Shown here one piece after another: positions 14,321 to 18,414 of a stretch of 18,414 nucleotides of DNA. The stretch is from UCB2 sp964475735. GTDB lineage: Bacteria; Chloroflexota; Dehalococcoidia; Tepidiformales; Tepidiformaceae. The position numbers and the translations under genes were made by a program. Within the stretch, counting starts at the first letter, position 1; each line of letters begins with the position of its first letter. The DNA lies in the NCBI GenBank assembly GCA_964475735.1, contig CAYYYI010000046.1, positions 1-18,414 of the forward strand, written 5' to 3'. The notes beneath the pieces are model-generated. The model saw only the letters and a list, made by a program, of their open reading frames with translations, searched no databases and was not told where the DNA came from.

Positions 14321-14464
14321 ATGTCAACGAAGCGCACCTATCAACCCCACACGCGCCGGCGGGCGCGGACGCACGGCTTCCGGCATCGGATGTCGACACG
14401 CGCCGGGCAGCTTGTCTTGAAGGCCCGACGACTGAAGGGCCGCAAGCGCCTGACCGTCGTATAG
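14321..14464 (+). CDS. rpmH: 50S ribosomal protein L34
   Basis: A 47-residue, very basic protein, MSTKRTYQPHTRRRARTHGF followed by RHRMSTRAGQLVLKARRLKG and RKRLTVV, is unmistakable L34: K-R-T-x-Q-P, the HGFRxRMxTxxG core and the A-R-R-x-K-G-R-x-x-L tail. It binds 23S rRNA in the large subunit. AGAGGAG lies 7 nt before the ATG. It is shorter than most reading-frame cut-offs. rnpA follows after 13 bp, the near-universal rpmH-rnpA pair, which in most bacteria lies close to the replication origin. dnaA, the usual upstream neighbour, is replaced by the transglycosylase gene. Confidence 0.96.
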   Translation: MSTKRTYQPHTRRRARTHGFRHRMSTRAGQLVLKARRLKGRKRLTVV

Positions 14465-14477
14465 GGCGGCCTTCGGC

Positions 14478-14825
14478 GTGGAGCGCGCAAGGCGTCTCCG
14501 CAAGGGCGAAGAGTTCGATACCGCGTATCGGAAGGGGACCGTGACAGGCGGTCCCCTTCTTGCGTTGCGGCGGACGCCCAACGGGCTTGAGGTGACGCGC
14601 TGGGGATTCGCGGTGGGCAAGCGCCTTTCGAAGCGAGCGGTGGTTCGAAACCGCACCAAGAGGCGGCTGCGTGAGGCGGCGCGGGTGATTCCAGTAGTCC
14701 CCGGGTACGACGTGATTGTGACCGCGCGCCAGGGAGCCACGGAGGCGCCGTTTGCGGAGTTGCGGGCCGCGCTCCTGGCGCTGCTGAAGCGGGCGCGGCT
14801 GCTCGTGGGGGACGACGAGCGGTGA
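14478..14825 (+). CDS. rnpA: Ribonuclease P protein component
   Basis: The 115-residue RnpA binds the RNase P RNA and helps tRNA 5'-end maturation. The GTG start at 14478 gives MERARRLRKGEEFDTAYRKG, the normal beginning of the family (L-R-x-x-x-E-F). The signature RNR motif is in GKRLSKRAVVRNRTKRRLRE (about 50-69), and the central strand VPGYDVIVTAR is conserved. It lies 13 bp after rpmH and its TGA overlaps the yidD GTG by 4 nt (GTGA), so rpmH, rnpA and yidD form one operon. Confidence 0.96.
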   Translation: MERARRLRKGEEFDTAYRKGTVTGGPLLALRRTPNGLEVTRWGFAVGKRLSKRAVVRNRTKRRLREAARVIPVVPGYDVIVTARQGATEAPFAELRAALLALLKRARLLVGDDER

Positions 14826-15034
14826 AATACCCGTTTCTGTGGCTGATCCGGCTGTACCAGGCCACGATTTCGCCGTTGCTTCCGGACGTTTGCCGCTACC
14901 GGCCCACGTGTTCGCGGTATGCGTACGAGGCGATCGACCGTCACGGGGCGCTTCGCGGGGGCTGGCTGGCGGTGAAGCGGCTTGCGCGATGCCGCCCCGG
15001 AGGCGGCCGCGGCTACGACCCCGTTCCGGAGTAG
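14822..15034 (+). CDS. yidD: Membrane protein insertion efficiency factor YidD
   Basis: A 70-residue protein with the DUF37/YidD layout: an amphipathic start FLWLIRLYQATISPLLP, then CRYRPTCSRYAYEAIDRHG with its paired cysteines, then GWLAVKRLARCRPGGGRGYDPVPE. YidD assists YidC-dependent membrane insertion at the inner face of the membrane. The GTG start overlaps the rnpA stop by 4 nt. In the commonest gene order yidC comes next; here about 330 bp with parS sites and a beta-propeller gene intervene. Confidence 0.95.
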   Translation: MKYPFLWLIRLYQATISPLLPDVCRYRPTCSRYAYEAIDRHGALRGGWLAVKRLARCRPGGGRGYDPVPE

Positions 15035-15052
15035 GCCGGGGCGGCTGGCGAA

Positions 15053-15068
15053 CGTTTCACGTGAAACA
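15053..15068. promoter_or_regulatory. parS site 1 (ParB binding)
   Basis: CGTTTCACGTGAAACA matches 15 of 16 positions of the broadly conserved parS TGTTTCACGTGAAACA. The palindromic core is 14 bp, centred between 15060 and 15061. It starts 19 bp after the yidD stop. Confidence 0.9.
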
Positions 15069-15131
15069 GTATCCGTATATCGGTATACGCGTCTTAGCGG
15101 AATCTGCGAGCGATCCGGCGAGAGGGGCGCG

Positions 15132-15147
15132 TGTTTCACGTGAAACA
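15132..15147. promoter_or_regulatory. parS site 2 (ParB binding, perfect)
   Basis: TGTTTCACGTGAAACA is an exact parS sequence. Its perfect palindrome extends to 20 bp (15130-15149), making it the likely strongest site. Its centre is 79 bp from site 1 and 73 bp from site 3. Confidence 0.94.
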
Positions 15148-15204
15148 CGGCCCTGGCCGGCAGAAGTCGCCGGCGCACGCGCGAAGACCCCCGGGGTGCG
15201 CCAG

Positions 15205-15220
15205 AGTTTCACGTGAAACA
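15205..15220. promoter_or_regulatory. parS site 3 (ParB binding)
   Basis: AGTTTCACGTGAAACA matches 15 of 16 parS positions with a 14-bp palindromic core centred between 15212 and 15213. It lies about 155 bp before the start of the propeller gene. Confidence 0.9.
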
Positions 15221-15362
15221 TAGGGCGGCCGAACGGCCTCCAAAGAGGTCGTGACGCCTGGCCGCAACGGCTCGTCGCCACGAATTGCGCCCGCAGCAAA
15301 CCACCGGAGCCCCCTCCAGCGGCGCCGGGGCGCCGCAGCTACCGCTTAGGAGCGGGGCAGAG

Positions 15363-15368
15363 TACGAT
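15363..15368 (+). promoter_or_regulatory. Candidate -10 box for the propeller-yidC-khpB operon
   Basis: TACGAT overlaps the ATG at 15367 and ends 7 nt before the in-frame GTG at 15376. In this reading the ATG belongs to the promoter and translation begins, leaderless, at the GTG. The -35 is weak. Confidence 0.4.
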
Positions 15369-15375
15369 GCCCGGC

Positions 15376-16506
15376 GTGAAGCTTCGACGCTCGGCTCTCG
15401 CCGGGTTACTTGCCGTTTTCCTCGCCGTCACTGCCTCTTCCTGCATGGGCATGCCCAACCCCCAGGGCTGGGCCAGCCCCGTCATCGACGGCTCCACCGT
15501 CTACGTCTTCACCAAGAAGGACCGCCTCTCCGCCATCGACTTCGACGCAGACGGCCGCGCCACCACCCTCTGGACCTTCCCCGACCGCGATAACCCCAAA
15601 CAGAAGAACGTCCGCCTGGATGCGGTCTACACCACCCCAGTTCTCGATGGCGATAAACTCTACCTGGGCTCGTACAAAGGCGAGGTCATGGCGCTCTCAG
15701 CCGCCGACGGCGAGCTCATCTGGCGCGACACCGCAATCAACGGCGGGATCGTGGGTGGACCGGTCCTCGACGGCGACGTCCTCCTCTTCGGTACCACCGA
15801 GAATCGCCTCTACGCCCTCAACAAGGCCGACGGCACGACGGCAAAGGGATGGCCGGCCGGCGGCTTCAACATCGGCGCCCCTGTGTGGGCGTCCCCGGTG
15901 GTGTCGAATGGCATCGCCTACATCGCCACCATGCGCGGCCAGGTGCGCGCCATCCGCCTTGCCGACCGCACCGACGTCTGGCCGGAGCCGTTCACAATCC
16001 CCGGCGCGATCGTCTCCCTGCGCCTCCTCGACGACTCACGCCTGTTCGTGGCCGGCCTCAACCGCTCGGTCAACATCCTCGACACCGCCACCGGCAAGGC
16101 GGTAACACCGATGTTCCAGGCAACGGACTGGGTGTGGAACACACCGGCCTTCCACGATGGCGTCGCCTACTTCGGAGATTTCGGGGGCAAGGTGTATGCG
16201 CTTGACATAACTACCGGTAAGCCGCTCTGGACCTCCTCGTCTCCCACGAACAAGGTCCGCTCCGGCCCGCTCGTCATCGGCGACGTCCTGGTCGTCGTGG
16301 ACCGCGACCCGGTGGTCCACTTCCTTGACTTGAAGACGGGCTCCACGCTCAACACAGTGCCGCTCGTCGATAGCGGCACCGTGCGGGCCGACGTCACGCC
16401 CGAGGAAGCGACCGCGCTCATCGTCACCACGAAGGGCAAACTCTTCCGGGCCGACCCGAAGACGCGCTCCGTCCCGGACATCCCGCTTGGGAGCGGCAGC
16501 CAGTGA
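15376..16506 (+). CDS. BamB-like eight-bladed PQQ-type beta-propeller lipoprotein
   Basis: The 376-residue product begins (M)KLRRSALAGLLAVFLAV, a signal peptide; Cys23 of the string TASSC is a likely but non-ideal lipidation site. Eight repeats of the PQQ form follow, each with strand-G-x-x-x-A-x-D-x-x-T/D-G-x-x-x-W: e.g. LYLGSYKGEVMALSAADGEL, LLFGTTENRLYALNKADG, AYFGDFGGKVYALDITTG, and the last ALIVTTKGKLFRADPKT. No PQQ-dehydrogenase active site is seen, so it is probably a scaffold or binding protein, as BamB is in the outer-membrane assembly complex. Its TGA overlaps the yidC GTG by 4 nt. ATG 15367 would add three residues; I prefer GTG 15376 because TACGAT fits a -10 box 7 nt before it. 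A role beside YidC in folding or inserting envelope proteins is inference from the coupling. Confidence 0.87.
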   Translation: MKLRRSALAGLLAVFLAVTASSCMGMPNPQGWASPVIDGSTVYVFTKKDRLSAIDFDADGRATTLWTFPDRDNPKQKNVRLDAVYTTPVLDGDKLYLGSYKGEVMALSAADGELIWRDTAINGGIVGGPVLDGDVLLFGTTENRLYALNKADGTTAKGWPAGGFNIGAPVWASPVVSNGIAYIATMRGQVRAIRLADRTDVWPEPFTIPGAIVSLRLLDDSRLFVAGLNRSVNILDTATGKAVTPMFQATDWVWNTPAFHDGVAYFGDFGGKVYALDITTGKPLWTSSSPTNKVRSGPLVIGDVLVVVDRDPVVHFLDLKTGSTLNTVPLVDSGTVRADVTPEEATALIVTTKGKLFRADPKTRSVPDIPLGSGSQ

Positions 16507-17366
16507 TAGGGGACATCTTCACCCTCCTGCTGCTCGACCCGATGATCAACATCCTGGTTGTGCTGAACCAGGTGCTGTTCGAGAGCTTCGGCCTTGCCAT
16601 CCTGGCGTTCACGATCCTGGTGCGGGCGGTCACCTTCCCGCTCATGCTCCGCCAGATGCACCAGACGCGGGCGATGCAGTCGCTGCAACCTCGCGTGCAG
16701 GAAATCAACAAGAAGTACAACGACCCGAAGCGCCGGCAGGAAGAGCTGATGAAGGCGTACCGGGAGGCCGGGGTCAACCCTCTCGGCTGCCTGGGGCCGA
16801 TGCTCATCCAGATGCCCATCCTGATTGCCCTCTTCTACTCAATCCGCCAGACGCTCGCCATCTCGCCCGAGGCGCTGGAAGCGCTCTCGGGCCACCTCTA
16901 CAGCTGGAGCTACATTCAGCACGCGGTTCCGCTGGAAGAGAGCTTCCTGGGAATGGACCTGCGCCATCCCAACATGATTCTGGTTGTGCTCGTGGGTCTC
17001 ACGACATGGGCGCAGACGAAGACCACTATTTCGGTGACCACCGACGAACGGCAGCGGGCCCAGCAACAGATGATGGCCTACATGATGCCGATGATGTTCG
17101 CGTTCTTTGCCCTCAGCTTCCCGAGTGGCGTTTCGCTCTACTGGGTGGTGAACTCCCTCGTCGGCATCGCGTTCAACATCCTCATCTACGGCTTCCCGCT
17201 CCTGAAGCTTGAACCCGTCTTCAAACCGCGGCAGGCCCCTGCCGCAGCCATCGCGGGTGGCTCGAGCACCGCCTCGCCGCCCGCACCTTCCCAACCCGCT
17301 CGAGAATCGAGGACCGCCAATGGATCAGGTCGAAGCAAGCGGCAAAACCGTAGAAGACGCCCTTAA
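16503..17366 (+). CDS. yidC: Membrane protein insertase YidC
   Basis: YidC/Oxa1/Alb3 inserts proteins into the cytoplasmic membrane, alone or with Sec. The 287-residue form is the short monoderm type without the large periplasmic domain. The first hydrophobic segment is about 5-22; ILAFTILVRAVTFPLML (33-49) carries the conserved arginine Arg41 of the hydrophilic groove. A basic coiled-coil loop (51-90, QSLQPRVQEINKKYNDPKRR) follows, then GCLGPMLIQMPILIALFYSI, and the C-terminal helices MMAYMMPMMFAFFALSFPSG and SLYWVVNSLVGIAFNILIYG. The tail (240-287) is Pro/Ser-rich and ends in GRSKRQNRRRRP, suited to ribosome binding. The GTG start overlaps the propeller stop, and the last 47 nt overlap khpB. 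Confidence 0.96.
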   Translation: MIGDIFTLLLLDPMINILVVLNQVLFESFGLAILAFTILVRAVTFPLMLRQMHQTRAMQSLQPRVQEINKKYNDPKRRQEELMKAYREAGVNPLGCLGPMLIQMPILIALFYSIRQTLAISPEALEALSGHLYSWSYIQHAVPLEESFLGMDLRHPNMILVVLVGLTTWAQTKTTISVTTDERQRAQQQMMAYMMPMMFAFFALSFPSGVSLYWVVNSLVGIAFNILIYGFPLLKLEPVFKPRQAPAAAIAGGSSTASPPAPSQPARESRTANGSGRSKRQNRRRRP

Positions 17367-18342
17367 GAAGGCGCTCGCCAAACTCAACGCCCGCCCCGAT
17401 GAGGTCGAGTTCGTCGTGCTTGACGAAGGGCGAAAGGGCTTCCTGGGCCGCGGCGCCCGGGACGCCATCATTCGCGCCGAGAGGATCAAGTCGCCCGCGC
17501 CGCCCGCCGAAGGCAGAGGCGAGGTGGACACGCGGATCCCGCGGCCGGCCGGCCGCGGGGGCCAGCGTGGGCCACGCCCTCCGGCGCAGCCACGCCCGGA
17601 TGCCAGACCGCCAGGGGGCGGCCAGCGTCGCGGCGCCCCCGGTCCACGGCGCGGGGCCGGTGGCTCCCTGGAGGCAGCCACCCCAAAGCTGACCGACGCG
17701 GACTTCATTCGCCCTCCCAGCTACGAGGAGGAGACATCCGCGGCGCTGCCGCGCCGCGCGGAGCGTGGCCGCCGCCCACCCAAGGCCGAGCAGCCTCCCT
17801 CCGAACCACGTGAGACGGAGCCGCGCCGCCGCCGCGAGGAGTTCCCCGAGGTCGCGCCCGACATCAACGCGGAGGAGGTGGACTTCGCCGCCCACGTAGT
17901 GGATGACCTGCTGCGTATTCTTGACATAAATGTTGAACTCACCATCCGAGAGCCCCTCTCGGCGGGCGACGGCCTGGGGACGGCGCTGGCAGTCATCGAC
18001 ATCTCCGGGGGAGACCTTGGCCTGCTCATCGGCCGCCGCGGCGAGACGCTGCTTTCGCTCCAGTACATCGTCAACCTCATCGTCAGCCGCCGTTACCCGG
18101 GCAGGGGCGGCGTGACGATCGACGTGGAGCACTACCGGCACCGTCGCGAAGAGCTCATCATCTCGCAGGCGCGCCGCATGGCCGACCGCGTGCGCCAGAC
18201 CGGCAACCCGATAACGCTGGAGCCGATGACCCCATCGGAGCGCCGCCTCGTGCACATGGCCTTCGCCGATGATCCGGAGCTGATGACCAACAGCATCGGC
18301 GAGGGCGACAACCGGAAGGTCGTCATCAGTCTGCGCCGCTAG
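17320..18342 (+). CDS. khpB: RNA-binding protein KhpB (Jag/EloR)
   Basis: Jag_N, KH and R3H domains identify KhpB, which with KhpA binds RNA and influences cell elongation and division in Firmicutes. The 340-residue protein has Jag_N at 1-53 (ASGKTVEDALKKALAKLN, VVLDEGRKGFLGRGARDA), then a roughly 130-residue linker of Pro, Arg, Gly and Glu, unusually long. The KH domain (about 188-265) has the GxxG loop Gly238-Arg-Arg-Gly241 in LIGRRGETLLSLQYI. The R3H domain (about 270-340) has Arg308-x3-His312 in PSERRLVHMAF and ends GEGDNRKVVISLRR. ATG 17320 is chosen because GAGG lies at 17309-17312 and family homology begins there; frames continuing upstream belong to yidC. It overlaps yidC by 47 nt, so the stops and starts are coupled. 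mnmE, a common next gene, does not follow. Confidence 0.95.
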   Translation: MDQVEASGKTVEDALKKALAKLNARPDEVEFVVLDEGRKGFLGRGARDAIIRAERIKSPAPPAEGRGEVDTRIPRPAGRGGQRGPRPPAQPRPDARPPGGGQRRGAPGPRRGAGGSLEAATPKLTDADFIRPPSYEEETSAALPRRAERGRRPPKAEQPPSEPRETEPRRRREEFPEVAPDINAEEVDFAAHVVDDLLRILDINVELTIREPLSAGDGLGTALAVIDISGGDLGLLIGRRGETLLSLQYIVNLIVSRRYPGRGGVTIDVEHYRHRREELIISQARRMADRVRQTGNPITLEPMTPSERRLVHMAFADDPELMTNSIGEGDNRKVVISLRR

Positions 18343-18345
18343 CGC

Positions 18346-18355
18346 GGAGGAGGAG
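18346..18355 (+). promoter_or_regulatory. Strong Shine-Dalgarno after khpB
   Basis: GGAGGAGGAG follows the khpB stop by 3 nt and is the longest ribosome-binding sequence in the window. It stands 7 nt before an ACG codon at 18363 and 16 nt before the first GTG of the same frame, and so marks a gene start that lacks an NTG codon at the expected place. Confidence 0.6.
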
Positions 18356-18362
18356 AGCCGTC

Positions 18363-18414
18363 ACGCATATCGTGGTCGCCGGCAACGTGGTGGAAGACCG
18401 GGCGCCCGGCGGGG
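18363..18414 (+). CDS. Start of an unidentified gene, possibly a PfkB-type kinase (runs off the right edge)
   Basis: About 17 codons are visible, reading (T/M)HIVVAGNVVEDRAPGG. The hydrophobic strand followed by G-N-V and then D-R-x-P-G-G resembles the beginning of PfkB-family sugar or nucleoside kinases (VVGNVxxDxxxxGG), but this is too short to assign. No ATG, GTG or TTG sits at a usable distance from the Shine-Dalgarno: ACG 18363 has ideal spacing, while GTG 18372 is the first normal start and would cut the first strand. The other two frames give less protein-like sequence. Confidence is low for both start and family. Confidence 0.35.

Larger units (their letters stand above)
15035..15362. 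other. Intergenic parS region between yidD and the propeller gene
   Basis: This 330-bp stretch has no credible gene on either strand. It carries three parS palindromes, a short AT-rich near-palindrome (15069-15088) directly after the first, and GC-rich inverted repeats between the second and third: GCCGGC at 15156-15161 with 15169-15174, and GGCGCAC (15172-15178) with GTGCGCC (15196-15202). From 15221 to 15362 I see only GC-rich sequence leading to the -10 box of the next gene. No DnaA box (TTATNCACA) was found by eye, so the origin itself is probably not here. Confidence 0.7.

Noticed and set aside
15053..15220. The three palindromes as a CRISPR array or mobile-element repeats
   Set aside because: The repeats are 14-16 bp with unrelated flanks and match parS exactly; no cas genes, transposase or target duplications are present.
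15035..15375. Replication origin within the parS intergenic region
   Set aside because: No DnaA boxes seen, dnaA is absent and the region is GC-rich apart from one short patch.
17209..17319. Upstream extension of KhpB
   Set aside because: These codons overlap yidC out of frame; Jag_N homology and GAGG spacing both point to ATG 17320.
1..18414. tRNA, rRNA, riboswitch, prophage or insertion sequence
   Set aside because: Read through both strands by eye; no tRNA-like cloverleaf, integrase, transposase or phage protein was recognised. A covariance-model scan would be decisive for small RNAs.

Overview
The window is a GC-rich bacterial chromosome segment from a draft assembly or MAG: a run of exactly 100 N at 10478-10577 marks a scaffold join. 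Three things suggest a Chloroflexota-like lineage (Dehalococcoidia-like is my best guess): frequent GTG/TTG starts, many genes without a Shine-Dalgarno but with a TANNNT box just before the start codon, and Pro/Ser/Thr-rich linkers on exported proteins. The lineage is inference; no rRNA or other phylogenetic marker was compared.

Left part (1-9539). A truncated membrane protein reads leftward off the edge. Diverging from it is larB-larC, part of the nickel-pincer nucleotide cofactor pathway. Then come an orphan membrane PAS histidine kinase (TTG start), an EamA/DMT transporter, a leftward secreted matrixin-type metalloprotease, an MFS exporter whose only plausible start is CTG, a PIG3/Qor-type quinone oxidoreductase, and a leftward solo cyclic-nucleotide-binding protein with its own good promoter. 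These look like accessory or housekeeping singletons, not one system.

Middle (9612-14249). A leftward class I methyltransferase ends the contig before the gap. Beyond the gap are a truncated small acidic, antitoxin-like protein and alanine racemase (alr), both leftward. Diverging from alr is a lipoprotein lytic transglycosylase with TPR-like repeats, behind a -35/-10 promoter at 11951-11979. Alr and the transglycosylase both act in peptidoglycan metabolism.

Right part (14321-18414). This is the classic origin-proximal block rpmH-rnpA-yidD-...-yidC-khpB(jag). The roughly 330-bp space after yidD holds three parS sites (core GTTTCACGTGAAAC, centres 79 and 73 bp apart), so this is very probably a ParB loading zone next to oriC. 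Between parS and yidC lies an eight-bladed PQQ-type beta-propeller lipoprotein that resembles BamB. Its stop overlaps the yidC GTG start by 4 nt, and yidC overlaps khpB by 47 nt, so the three are probably translated in a coupled way. The window ends in the first codons of an unidentified gene with a strong Shine-Dalgarno.

The observations I consider most worth checking are the triple parS cluster, the propeller-YidC-KhpB coupling, the leaderless-promoter pattern, and three genes that seem to begin at non-NTG or CTG codons behind strong Shine-Dalgarno sequences. I did not find a clearly new defence, mobile or CRISPR-type system.
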